From JBCCXZ01 sp965228005 (lineage in GTDB: Bacteria > Planctomycetota > Planctomycetia > Pirellulales > Lacipirellulaceae), in contig CBDDGV010000004.1 of assembly GCA_965228005.1 (NCBI GenBank), forward strand, positions 434,001 through 498,000: DNA of 64,000 nucleotides. Direction: 5' to 3'. Below, in pieces: positions 8,209 to 16,266 of this stretch. The notes under the pieces were generated by a model. That model saw nothing but the letters and a program-made list of their open reading frames with translations. It was not told the origin of the DNA and did no database searches. The position numbers were made by a program, and so were the translations under genes. Positions within the stretch are counted from its first letter, which is position 1. Each line of letters opens with the position of its first letter.

Positions 8209-8793
8209 GTGGCCAAGCGTGCTCGCAAGAAACCGCCGCGTTCTCCGGGGCCGCGCAGGCCTGCCGTCGGAGGGGTTGGCGTGCAGCGCTCCGCCAGCGG
8301 CGACGGTTGGGTGCTCACCCACCCAAGGTGCGTCCGCGACCGGGCCGAGGATTTGGAGGAGGTGCGGCTGATGATCGACGCCGGTGAGGGCGACGTCGCG
8401 GTCGACGAGCTCCGCTGGCTGGTCGGCGGCTGCAGCGAGATGATCGAGGCCCACTTCTTGCTCGGCAAGCTCGCAGTGGAGCTGGACGGCGACGCGTCGC
8501 TCGCCCGCGGGCATTTTGGTTTCGGCCACCAGATGGGCGCCAAAGCGTTCCGCCGCGCACGCTGCCCGGGGCCCCTTTCCGCCCTGCACCCGGCCAACCG
8601 GCCGTTCTACGACTGCGGCCGCGGGCTTGCCTGGACACTGCGCGAACTCGGCAAGACGCCGATGGCCATCGAGGTGGTCCAGGCCCTGATCACAATGGAC
8701 ACGGCCGACCCGCTCAACCTCGCCGCCTGGCTGGACGAGCTCCGCACCGAAGGCAAGACGATCGTCGGCATCGACGATCTGTTGGGGCGATAG
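8209..8793 (+). CDS. Conserved hypothetical protein, helical repeat-like
   Basis: 194 aa from GTG 8209; an in-frame TTG at 8203 is also possible. It has a basic N-terminus (AKRARKKPPRSPG), a VLTHPRCVRDRAEDLEEVR segment, then helical pairs resembling degenerate tetratricopeptide repeats (IDAGEGDVAVDELRWLVGG; EAHFLLGKLAVELDGDASL; YDCGRGLAWTLRELGKTPMA). No catalytic motif is recognised. It follows fae-mtd with a palindromic repeat between, so co-transcription is uncertain. It may be a partner protein conserved with this neighbourhood, but nothing in the sequence assigns it to C1 metabolism. Confidence 0.65.
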   Translation: MAKRARKKPPRSPGPRRPAVGGVGVQRSASGDGWVLTHPRCVRDRAEDLEEVRLMIDAGEGDVAVDELRWLVGGCSEMIEAHFLLGKLAVELDGDASLARGHFGFGHQMGAKAFRRARCPGPLSALHPANRPFYDCGRGLAWTLRELGKTPMAIEVVQALITMDTADPLNLAAWLDELRTEGKTIVGIDDLLGR

Positions 8794-8797
8794 GGGG

Positions 8798-8877
8798 GGT
8801 GGCACTGGCGTCTCGCCAGTGCGGAGCTAAGAACTAGTCCTGCGAACCGATTGCACTGGCAAGATGCCAGTGCCACC
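8798..8877. repeat. Paired GGCACTGGC hairpins
   Basis: Two small hairpins, gcactggcgtctcgccagtgc split at its loop (8802-8822) and a second with an aagat loop (8853-8873). Together they also form a larger inverted repeat (gtggcactggc ... gccagtgccacc). It lies between convergent genes ending at 8793 and 8884. Related hairpins occur at 43072-43102, 48060-48090 and 48361-48414. Confidence 0.8.
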
Positions 8878-8883
8878 CAAGCA

Positions 8884-10017
8884 TCACGGCAACGGGATGT
8901 TCCGCAGTTCGAACTCCACCGGCACCAAGCCGATGTTCGTTGGCGAGCGGTACACCCAGACGTACTCGCTCAGCTCGCCGGGGGCGTCGAAGAAGTACGC
9001 CAGGCCCAGCTCGTTCTCGGTTTGCAGAGTGGTTTCCAGCCCCGCGTGGTCGATCTTCTCGCCCTCGGCGGTCTCCAGGTAGGTCAGGTTCTGGAACAAC
9101 CAGCTTGTTGCGGAGAGCAGCCGGCTGTCGTCGCTGAGGATGGTCACCCGCATCCGCAGCTCCCACAGCTCTTGGTTGCGGCGGATGCCCTCCAGCGCGA
9201 CGCGGATGCCGCCTTGGGTTTGGGTGTTCTTCTCGGCGTCCTTCTTTTCTGAATCCAAGTCTTCGAACCTGAACTCGGTCACCTCCTTTGGCACCAGCGC
9301 TACCATCTGGCCCTCGAGCGAGGCGATCATCGAGATGTTGCGCCGCGGCAGCTCCAGCGGCACGGTCATGTCCGCGGCGTAGCTGCCCGGCTGCACCTCC
9401 ACGTCGAGCGACTCGACCATCGTGCTCGGGCGGACCCAGCTCGAGTCGTCGGCCAGGATGGTCAGCGCCGCCAGCGGCTGAGACAACGCGAGCGGCTTCA
9501 CTTTCGGTTCCCACGAGATCTCCAGCTCGAGCTGCAGGCTGCCCGGGTTGAGCGAACGCAGGTCGGAGTGCGCGTAGATGTTGGTCACGTCCAATCGGAA
9601 CGGGCCCGAGTAGACGGCACGGCCCTTCCTGAGGCCGAGGTCGGCCTCGCGCTGGACGATCGCCAAGGCGCCTTCGCCGGAGTAGGGGTAGAGGTCCAGC
9701 CCGGTGTTGTCGAGCATCGCGTCGACCACCGGCCAGAACTCCTTCTCGGTGTGGTCGAACACGACCTTCACCTCGTCGGCGTCCTGGTTGAACTGCTGCC
9801 GGTAATCCACCAGCCGGTTGCCGGTCTGCTCCTCGATGCTGGCGAGCACCTCGGGCAGTGACGCCTCGCCGGAGAGTTCCAGCTTGCTCACCGGCAGGGG
9901 CCGGACGAGTTCCGGGTCGCGGATCTGGGCGCCCGCCTCCGGCGGCCAAGCGAGCAAGAAGAGCAACGCCCCGGCGAGCGGGGAAGCGAGGCAGCGTTTC
10001 ACAGCGTGGGCGTTCAC
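8884..10017 (-). CDS. Secreted conserved hypothetical protein
   Basis: About 377 aa from GTG 10017; GTG 10002 is an alternative. I chose the start because it places a signal peptide (basic VKRC, then hydrophobic LAGALLFLLAWPPEAGA) at the N-terminus. The longer frame to 10146 runs into the divergent gene's leader. The mature protein begins with a region like a small secretin/STN-type fold (LPEVLASIEEQTGNRLVDYR near residues 55-75), then a beta-rich body. Residues near the C-terminus contain LAYFFDAPGELSEYVWVYRS. This resembles uncharacterised planctomycete exported proteins. No enzyme motif is seen. The gene converges with 8209-8793 and diverges from the DUF1570 gene. Confidence 0.65.
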   Translation of the reverse strand: MNAHAVKRCLASPLAGALLFLLAWPPEAGAQIRDPELVRPLPVSKLELSGEASLPEVLASIEEQTGNRLVDYRQQFNQDADEVKVVFDHTEKEFWPVVDAMLDNTGLDLYPYSGEGALAIVQREADLGLRKGRAVYSGPFRLDVTNIYAHSDLRSLNPGSLQLELEISWEPKVKPLALSQPLAALTILADDSSWVRPSTMVESLDVEVQPGSYAADMTVPLELPRRNISMIASLEGQMVALVPKEVTEFRFEDLDSEKKDAEKNTQTQGGIRVALEGIRRNQELWELRMRVTILSDDSRLLSATSWLFQNLTYLETAEGEKIDHAGLETTLQTENELGLAYFFDAPGELSEYVWVYRSPTNIGLVPVEFELRNIPLP

Positions 10018-10183
10018 GTTGTGCGGTCTCCGCGGGTCGGCGGGCGGGCAGCATTCGCATGCATTGTACCCGCCTACCGCGAGCCGGCGAGCGCGTGAGC
10101 TAGGCTTCGGTAGGCGCATCGGGGGGCCTTCGCGCCCCCGGTGCAACTCCGGGACCCGTCCTCAGGATAGTGAGCAGAAACCG

Positions 10184-11275
10184 ATGCACGAGCGATCCCA
10201 CTCCGCCGCCCGGCTCCTGTTGATTCCGCTGATCTGGTCCTGCCTCGCCGTGCTCGCGGAAGCCGGCGGCCCCGCAAAGTTCATGATGACCGCCACCGTG
10301 GGCGGCAAGCAGATCGAGGGCCAGCCCATCGCCTGGAGCAGCAGCGAGATGCTGCTCTACGGCCGCGACGGCACCCTCCACGAGTTCAACACGAAGAAGG
10401 CCGAAGGGGCGAAGAAGTCGGCTCCCCAGTTCCGGGCGTACTCCAGCGCGGAGCTGCGCGAACGGCTGCAGGAGGAGTTCGGCCGGGGCTGGGCCGTCAC
10501 TTCCTCGAAAAACTATGTCGTGGTTCACCCTCGCGGGCGGTGGGTCGAGTGGGCCCAGCGGCTGGAGAAGCTCTACCAATCCTTCAACAGCTACATGCGC
10601 GTCCGCGGCATCCGCGTCGAGCGGCCCCGGGTGCCGTTGATTGCGGTCGTCTTCCGGAACAAGGGCGACTACCACCGCTACTCCAAGGAGTCGGGCACCC
10701 CGCTGCACCCCAACACGCTGGGCCACTACGACTCCGACTCCAACCGCATCTTCCTCTTCGACGCCAGCGGCAAGGCGGACGCCTCGTGGTCGGTGAACGC
10801 CGAGACCATCATCCACGAGGCCACGCACCAGACCGCGTACAACGTGGGCGTGCACCGCCGCTTTGCCGAACAACCCCGCTGGCTGGTCGAGGGGCTGGCG
10901 ATGATGTTCGAGGTCCGCGGCGTGTGGGACGCACGCTCGTCCGACGCGCGGGCCGATCGGATCAATGTCCTCCGGCTCCGCGATTTCCGCGCGGCCAAAG
11001 ACCGCATGGGCGGCAAGGGCCTCGCCGGGCTGGTGGCCTCGGACAACCTGTTCCGCTCCGACCCGCTGGGCGCCTACGCCAATGCCTGGGCCCTGAGCTT
11101 CTACCTTACCGAGACGCGTCCCCGCGAATACGACCGTTACCTGCAAAAGGTCGCCGCCCGCGAGCCCTTCACTCGCTACCCTGGACGCAAGCGCGTCGCA
11201 GACTTCGTGAGCGTCTTCGGCAACGACTTCGAGCTGCTCGCCGCCCAGATGGAACGCTTCTTCACAGACCTTTGA
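10184..11275 (+). CDS. DUF1570 domain-containing secreted protein (HExxH)
   Basis: 363 aa from ATG 10184 with a clear signal peptide (SAARLLLIPLIWSCLAVLAEAGG). The central and C-terminal part matches the planctomycete DUF1570 pattern. Residues 211-215 read HEATH in a TIIHEATHQTAYNVGVH context, followed by RRFAEQPRWLVEGLAMMFE with a downstream glutamate, as in gluzincin-like peptidases. FRNKGDYHRYSKESGTPL and HYDSDSNRIFLFD precede it. The likely role is an exported zinc peptidase or peptidase-like protein; activity is unproven for the family. The frame is open further upstream but has no better start. Confidence 0.85.
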   Translation: MHERSHSAARLLLIPLIWSCLAVLAEAGGPAKFMMTATVGGKQIEGQPIAWSSSEMLLYGRDGTLHEFNTKKAEGAKKSAPQFRAYSSAELRERLQEEFGRGWAVTSSKNYVVVHPRGRWVEWAQRLEKLYQSFNSYMRVRGIRVERPRVPLIAVVFRNKGDYHRYSKESGTPLHPNTLGHYDSDSNRIFLFDASGKADASWSVNAETIIHEATHQTAYNVGVHRRFAEQPRWLVEGLAMMFEVRGVWDARSSDARADRINVLRLRDFRAAKDRMGGKGLAGLVASDNLFRSDPLGAYANAWALSFYLTETRPREYDRYLQKVAAREPFTRYPGRKRVADFVSVFGNDFELLAAQMERFFTDL

Positions 11276-11283
11276 AGAGGGTT

Positions 11284-11462
11284 TACCACAGAGGCACGGA
11301 GAGCACGGTGTATGAAGGACAACCAAAAGATAGGAACAATGGCTCACGCCTGCAGTCACTGTTCTAACGAGTCGAACACCTTCTCATTAGCGAGGATTAG
11401 CGGCGATTAGTGTTCTGTTTCTCTTTCTCTTCTTCGTGCTCTCTGTAACTCTGTGGTGTACC
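11284..11462. repeat. Long inverted repeat, ACAGAG variant (copy 3)
   Basis: The outer left arm ttaccacagaggcacggaga (11284 onward) pairs with gtgctctctgtaactctgtg (about 11440-11459). The inner right arm ends gcggcgattagtgttc at about 11414, shared with copies 1 and 2. The partner inner arm has diverged. It lies between the 3' ends of convergent genes (11275 and 11468). Confidence 0.72.
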
Positions 11463-11467
11463 TCCGC

Positions 11468-12310
11468 TCAAACGGGCGCGGGTAGGTCGCGGCGGCAGAA
11501 CATCGCCGTGGCGACGATCCAGCACACGAGGCCGATGCCCAGCAGCAACGCGTTGTACTCCCACGCGAGCGTCTGGTAGACCTCCGGCTCGCGGGCCAGG
11601 CCGACCGAGATCTTCGTCGGTTCGTACGCCGTGAGGAAGGTGAGCTGCTTCAGCCATGCGACCTTCGGGCCGACCATGCTCAGCACCTTGCACGTGATCT
11701 GGGCGAAATAGAAGCCCACGACCAGCCCCACCGCCTGCCCGCGGGAGCCGGCCGCCGCGGAGCCGAGCGTCGAGACTCCGATCAGGATCACCCCGAGCGC
11801 GAACAGGTTGACCGAGGCCGGCAGGTAAGCGGTCGCGGCCGTGGGCTCGTCGAACTCGAACATCGCGATCCCCGCCGCGGTGCCCAGCCAGGCGGCCCCG
11901 GCGAGCACCGCCGCGCCGAACACGGTCACCGCGGTGTGCGTGCTCACGAGCGTCAGCCGGCTGATCGGCTGCGAGAGCATCATCTCCATCGTCCCCCGGC
12001 CCAGCCTGCCCGCGATGCAGTCGGTGCCGCGGGCGATCGCCCACAACGCGGTGAGCCCCACCGCCGGCGCCTCCTCGTAGCCGTAGGCCACCCGCCCTTC
12101 GATCGAGGCGAGCGTCTCGAGCGGCACGGGCATCAGCTGCTCGATGAACTTCGGCATCGCCCCCGAGGCGAACATCTTCAGTACCGCGCCGAAATCGATC
12201 TGCGAGACGATCCACAGCCGGAACCACACCAGGAACGCCACCAACGCCGAGCAGCTCACCAGCATGGAGAGCCCGTCGCGGAATGAGCGGATGCAGAGCG
12301 CGCGGATCAT
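11468..12310 (-). CDS. ABC-2 type transporter permease
   Basis: 280 aa from ATG 12310, which overlaps the ATPase stop (ATGA). The protein has about six hydrophobic segments: near residues 14-35, a re-entrant region around the LTALWAIARGTDCIAGRLGRG loop, then segments near 128-150, 160-190, 195-215 and the C-terminal NALLLGIGLVCWIVATAMF. The 'R..G.iE.lLs.PiSR' cytoplasmic motif (GRGTMEMMLSQPISRLTLV) is typical of ABC-2 export permeases. It forms an exporter with the ATPase next door. The substrate is unknown. Confidence 0.88.
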   Translation of the reverse strand: MIRALCIRSFRDGLSMLVSCSALVAFLVWFRLWIVSQIDFGAVLKMFASGAMPKFIEQLMPVPLETLASIEGRVAYGYEEAPAVGLTALWAIARGTDCIAGRLGRGTMEMMLSQPISRLTLVSTHTAVTVFGAAVLAGAAWLGTAAGIAMFEFDEPTAATAYLPASVNLFALGVILIGVSTLGSAAAGSRGQAVGLVVGFYFAQITCKVLSMVGPKVAWLKQLTFLTAYEPTKISVGLAREPEVYQTLAWEYNALLLGIGLVCWIVATAMFCRRDLPAPV

Positions 12311-13191
12311 GACCGGTCCAGGTAGTGGTGACGCTGGTACACGGCCTTCAGGCCGACCGGTTCGATGCGGAGCTCGCTGAACGGCTGCCCGGCCAACCAG
12401 CCGAGGATCGGCTCCAGGGGCCCGTCGGCCACGAGGGCAATCTCTCCCTCGGGCGTGTTGTGCACCTCGACGCTCTCGGGGGGCTCGGGCCGCCAACCCG
12501 GCGGGGGCGATTCCAGCCGCGCCGTGATGCGGTGCTGCCGGTGCACATCTCGCATGGCGATCGTCTCCACCAGCTCGCCCGCCTTGAGGATCACCACTCG
12601 GTCGGAGACCTCCTCGACCTCCGACAGCACGTGCGACGAGAAGAGCACCGTCTTGCCGCCCTCGCGCACCTCGCGGATCACCGAGAGCACCTGCGCCCGG
12701 GCGGTGGGGTCGAGGTTCGAGGTGGGCTCGTCGAGCACCACCAGCGGGACGTCGGCCGAGAGGGCGATCGACAGGGCGAGCTTCTGCCGCATCCCGGTCG
12801 ACATGTGCGCCACCCGCCGTCGGAGGTCCAGCCCCAGCCGCTCAGCGGTGCGGACCTCGTCGCTGGTGTTGTCGCTGCCGCGGAGCCGGCCGAAGAACTT
12901 GAGCGTCTGCAGCCCGGTGAGGTCGCGGGCCAGCCGGGGGTCGCCCGGCAGGTAGGTCAGGCGGCGGTGCACCTCGACCGACTGGCGGTAGCAGTCCAAA
13001 CCGTCGATCGACGCCGAACCCGACGTCGGCTTGAGGAAGCCCAGCAGCAGCCGGATGAGCGTGGTCTTGCCCGCCCCGTTGGGGCCCAAGAGCCCCAGCA
13101 CCTCGCCGCGTTCGACCCGGAAGCTGCAGCCCTTCAGCGCGTGCATCGACCGGTAACGCTTGCTCAGCGAATCGACGCGGATGAAGTCCAC
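12307..13191 (-). CDS. ABC transporter ATP-binding protein
   Basis: 294 aa. Walker A GPNGAGKT at residues 36-43, signature region STGMRQ at 131-136 (a common variant in ABC-2 exporters), Walker B VVLDEPTS at 151-158 and H-loop His187. A C-terminal domain of about 80 residues (EGEIALVADGPLEPILGWL...) is typical of CcmA/NatA-type export ATPases. It is translated ahead of the permease with a 4-bp overlap. Together they make one exporter of unknown substrate, independent of gltA upstream. Confidence 0.93.
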   Translation of the reverse strand: MDFIRVDSLSKRYRSMHALKGCSFRVERGEVLGLLGPNGAGKTTLIRLLLGFLKPTSGSASIDGLDCYRQSVEVHRRLTYLPGDPRLARDLTGLQTLKFFGRLRGSDNTSDEVRTAERLGLDLRRRVAHMSTGMRQKLALSIALSADVPLVVLDEPTSNLDPTARAQVLSVIREVREGGKTVLFSSHVLSEVEEVSDRVVILKAGELVETIAMRDVHRQHRITARLESPPPGWRPEPPESVEVHNTPEGEIALVADGPLEPILGWLAGQPFSELRIEPVGLKAVYQRHHYLDRS

Positions 13192-13273
13192 TCAGGAAGC
13201 CTCCCCGCAGCGCCCCGGGGCATGCGCAACCGGGGCGGCGGCTGTTTCTGGTCCGTTCGGTTCCGAGGCAGTG

Positions 13274-14560
13274 CTACCGGTTTTCGACCGGCACAAAGTT
13301 CCGCTCGGTGGGCCCCGTGTAGATCTGCCGCGGCCGGCAGATCCGCTTCGCCGGGTTCTCGTGCATCTCCCGCCAGTGGGCGATCCACCCCGGCAGGCGG
13401 CCCATCGCAAACAGAACCGTAAACATCGGCACGGGTATACCGATCGCCCGATAAATTACGCCGGAATAGAAGTCGACGTTCGGGTAGAGCTTCCGCTCGA
13501 TGAAGTACTCGTCCTTGAGGGCCACCTGCTCCAGCTGCTGGGCGATCTCGAAGACGGGGTCGTCGATCCGGCGTTTCTTCAGCAGCTTCTCGCAGGAGGC
13601 CATGATGATCTTGGCCCGCGGGTCGAAGTTCTTGTAGACGCGGTGGCCGAAGCCCATCAGGCGGAAGCTGCTGTCCTTGTCCTTGGCCATGTCGACGTAC
13701 TTGGCGACGTTCCCGCCATCGGCGAGGATCGTCTCGAGCATCGCGACGCAGGCCTCGTTGGCCCCGCCGTGCAGCGGTCCCCACAGGGCGCTGATGCCCG
13801 CCGAGATCGACGCGAAGAGGTTTGCGTTCGACGAGCCGACCATCCGCACCGTCGAGGTGCTGCAGTTCTGCTCGTGGTCGGCGTGCACGATCAGCAGCAG
13901 GTTCAGGGCCTCGACGAAGTCGGGGTCGGCCTCGTAGGGCTCGCTCGGCACCGAGAACATCATCCGCAGGAAGTTCTCGCAGTAGGAGAGGTGGTTCTGC
14001 GGGTAGACGAAGGGCTGGCCGACCGACTTCTTGTACGCGAACGCCGCGATGGTGGGCAGCTTGGCCAGCAGCCGCACGATGGATACGTCCACCTGCTCGT
14101 TGTCGTGCGGGTCGAGCGCGTCCTGGTAGAACGTGCTCATGGCGCCGCACACCGAGCTCAGGATGGCCATCGGGTGCGCGTCGCGGGGGAAGCCGTCGTA
14201 GAACAGCCGCATGTCCTCGTGCAGCAGCGTGTGCCGCCGGAGCGTCATGCGGAACGTGTGCAGCTGGTCCGCCGTGGGAAGCTCGCCGTAGATCAGCAGG
14301 TACGCCACCTCGACGAAATCGCACTTCTCGGCCAGCTGCTCGATGGGGTAGCCGCGGTAGCGGAGCACCCCCTGCTCGCCGTTGAGGAACGTGATGCCGC
14401 TGCAGGTCGAGCCGGTGTTGACGTACCCCTCGTCGAGCGTGATCAGGCCGGTCGACCCGCGGAGCTTGGAGATGTCCAGGCCGGTCTCCCCCTCGGAGCC
14501 GGTGACGACGGGGAGGTCTATCTGCTGCTCGCCGTGGGTGAGCTTGGCGGCCTCGGCCAT
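13274..14560 (-). CDS. gltA: Citrate synthase
   Basis: 428 aa from ATG 14560, with an AAGGGA ribosome site upstream. It condenses acetyl-CoA and oxaloacetate to citrate (TCA cycle, cytoplasm). Catalytic regions are visible: LWGPLHGGANEA around residue 265 (His), MGFGHRVYKNFDPRA around residue 305 (His), and VDFYSGVIYRAIGIP near 362 (Asp). The N-terminal beta-rich domain and the HADHEQNCSTSTVRMVGSS segment mark the long, hexameric-type GltA. It lies alone between the ABC pair and the SurA-like gene. The 200 bp upstream hold its promoter. Confidence 0.97.
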   Translation of the reverse strand: MAEAAKLTHGEQQIDLPVVTGSEGETGLDISKLRGSTGLITLDEGYVNTGSTCSGITFLNGEQGVLRYRGYPIEQLAEKCDFVEVAYLLIYGELPTADQLHTFRMTLRRHTLLHEDMRLFYDGFPRDAHPMAILSSVCGAMSTFYQDALDPHDNEQVDVSIVRLLAKLPTIAAFAYKKSVGQPFVYPQNHLSYCENFLRMMFSVPSEPYEADPDFVEALNLLLIVHADHEQNCSTSTVRMVGSSNANLFASISAGISALWGPLHGGANEACVAMLETILADGGNVAKYVDMAKDKDSSFRLMGFGHRVYKNFDPRAKIIMASCEKLLKKRRIDDPVFEIAQQLEQVALKDEYFIERKLYPNVDFYSGVIYRAIGIPVPMFTVLFAMGRLPGWIAHWREMHENPAKRICRPRQIYTGPTERNFVPVENR

Positions 14561-14760
14561 TGAGGGGTCCCTTGGAAGGAGAGTCGATGTCTTCTGAGTT
14601 CCGCCCGGGAAACGGTGGCGGCCCCCGAAAGCCTGCAACCTGCCGCTTCCGAGTCTACCGGTGCCGGGCCGGTGGTTCAATCGGCGGCGGGCGTCGCCCA
14701 CGGGGCGGACGCAGCGAGAGAATGCGGCTTTTGCGGCTTCAAACGCTTGGGTGAGCCGCC

Positions 14761-16221
14761 TTACCGGCGCTGCTTTTCGCCCAGCCGCTGCGCGAGAGCG
14801 GGGCCGTTCAACTGGCCCTCAAACACCGTCCACGCGGTGCCGCGGCCGCGTATCTCGGCCAGCTGCTTTTCGATGAGGCCCTGCCGCTGTTTGGCCTCGA
14901 GCGTCTCGCGGATCGAGGCCTGCGCCTCGGTGTAGGGCGTCCGGCCGGCTTCCTTGCGTTCCAGCACGCGCACGATGTGGAAGCCGGAGTCGCCCTCGAT
15001 GACGTTGCTCATCTGCCCGACCTTCAACGAGAACAGCGCCTCGTCGATCTCGGCGCTCCGCATCGCGCCCTTGGTGGTCCAGTCGTGCACGCCCCCCTTC
15101 TGGGAGGTGAATCCGTGCGAACGCGCTTGTGCGACCGCGGCAAACGCCGGCCCGCGGAGGTTGGGGTTCTTCCGTACGGTGTCCCACACCTCGTTGCCCA
15201 TCGAGCAGATCGCCTCGGCCGCCTCGCTCTTGTTGGCGAACTTGTCGAAGCGGACCATCAGCTCCTCCCAACGAGCCTTCGCCGGGTAGTCGTAGTCGGT
15301 GACGTTCTCCCGGTAGTAGGCCAGCATGTCGTCGGCCGTCACCGGCTTGGGCTTGGGGATCATCTGCCGCAGCCACTCGCCCGCGATCGTCCGCTCGATG
15401 AACTGCTGCCGCACGTCGGCCATCGACGACCCGTGTTTGCGAAGGTACTCGGCCAGCTCGGCCTCGTCGTCGAGCTTGAGCGCCTTCAGCAGCCGCGGGA
15501 TCTCGTGTTCCTGGAAGGGCTCCTGCAGGTTCTCCTTCACCGTGGGGATGTTCTCGGCCGGCACGTTCCGCAGGAACTCGCCGTACAGCAGCTTGGTGTC
15601 GACCATCCCCATCACCTGCTGCTGCATCAGCACGGCCCGCAGCTTGTCTTCCTCGCCGGGGGGGATCTTGTCTCGGTTTGCTTCGACGATCTGCTCGATC
15701 TGCCACTGCACGTCGCTGGCCAGGATGATGCTGCGGCCCACCCGGGCGATGATCGCGCCGCCCTTCATGGGCTTGGCTTCGGCCGCGGGCGCTGCCTGGA
15801 TCGCTGCGACCCCAATCGGCTGAGCCCCCGGCGGGGCCGAGACAACTGGAGCGGTGAGGGAAGTTCCGCTCGCGGGGGGCGCCAGCACGGGCAGCCCGCT
15901 CACCGGCGGGGTGCTGCTTGCCGGGGGCACAAAGGTGGCCGGCGACCGCGGCGAGGCGGTAGCCGGCGGTGCGAACACCTGCGAAGGCGATGGTTCGTAC
16001 AGCCGCGGGTTGTAGACGCCCCGCACCTTGCTGGGCGACGCGCTCGCGGGCGGCACGGCGTTCGGGTCGGCTTCGGGCGGAGGCGGCGGAGCGAACGCCG
16101 GCTGGCCCCAGACACTCGGGCAAGCTGCCGTGACCCCCGCCAACCACATGGCGATCCAAACGACGCGTGCGCGGGCAGTGCGGGGGCGCACGCGGCCGGA
16201 ATCTGGTGGCGATGGCAGCAT
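14761..16221 (-). CDS. SurA/PpiC-type periplasmic peptidylprolyl isomerase
   Basis: 486 aa. There is an N-terminal signal or anchor (VVWIAMWLAGVTAACPSVWG, residues about 20-39), then an unusually long Pro/Ala/Ser-rich linker to about residue 155. A SurA N-terminal-like chaperone region starts at IIARVGRSIILASDVQWQIE. A single parvulin domain occupies residues about 340-445, with GGVHDWTTKGAMRSAEIDEA and GFHIVRVLERK matching the rotamase consensus. The likely role is folding of exported envelope proteins. The low-complexity linker probably spans the peptidoglycan or periplasm (inference). Confidence 0.88.
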   Translation of the reverse strand: MLPSPPDSGRVRPRTARARVVWIAMWLAGVTAACPSVWGQPAFAPPPPPEADPNAVPPASASPSKVRGVYNPRLYEPSPSQVFAPPATASPRSPATFVPPASSTPPVSGLPVLAPPASGTSLTAPVVSAPPGAQPIGVAAIQAAPAAEAKPMKGGAIIARVGRSIILASDVQWQIEQIVEANRDKIPPGEEDKLRAVLMQQQVMGMVDTKLLYGEFLRNVPAENIPTVKENLQEPFQEHEIPRLLKALKLDDEAELAEYLRKHGSSMADVRQQFIERTIAGEWLRQMIPKPKPVTADDMLAYYRENVTDYDYPAKARWEELMVRFDKFANKSEAAEAICSMGNEVWDTVRKNPNLRGPAFAAVAQARSHGFTSQKGGVHDWTTKGAMRSAEIDEALFSLKVGQMSNVIEGDSGFHIVRVLERKEAGRTPYTEAQASIRETLEAKQRQGLIEKQLAEIRGRGTAWTVFEGQLNGPALAQRLGEKQRR

Positions 16222-16266
16222 AGGGATCGACTGGGTGGAACGGCCGCGGAGAAGAGCGGCGGGAGT

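Noticed and set aside
12307..13191. ABC ATPase considered degenerate because the LSGGQ signature reads STGMRQ
   Set aside because: This substitution is common in ABC-2 exporter ATPases, and Walker A, Walker B and the H-loop are intact.
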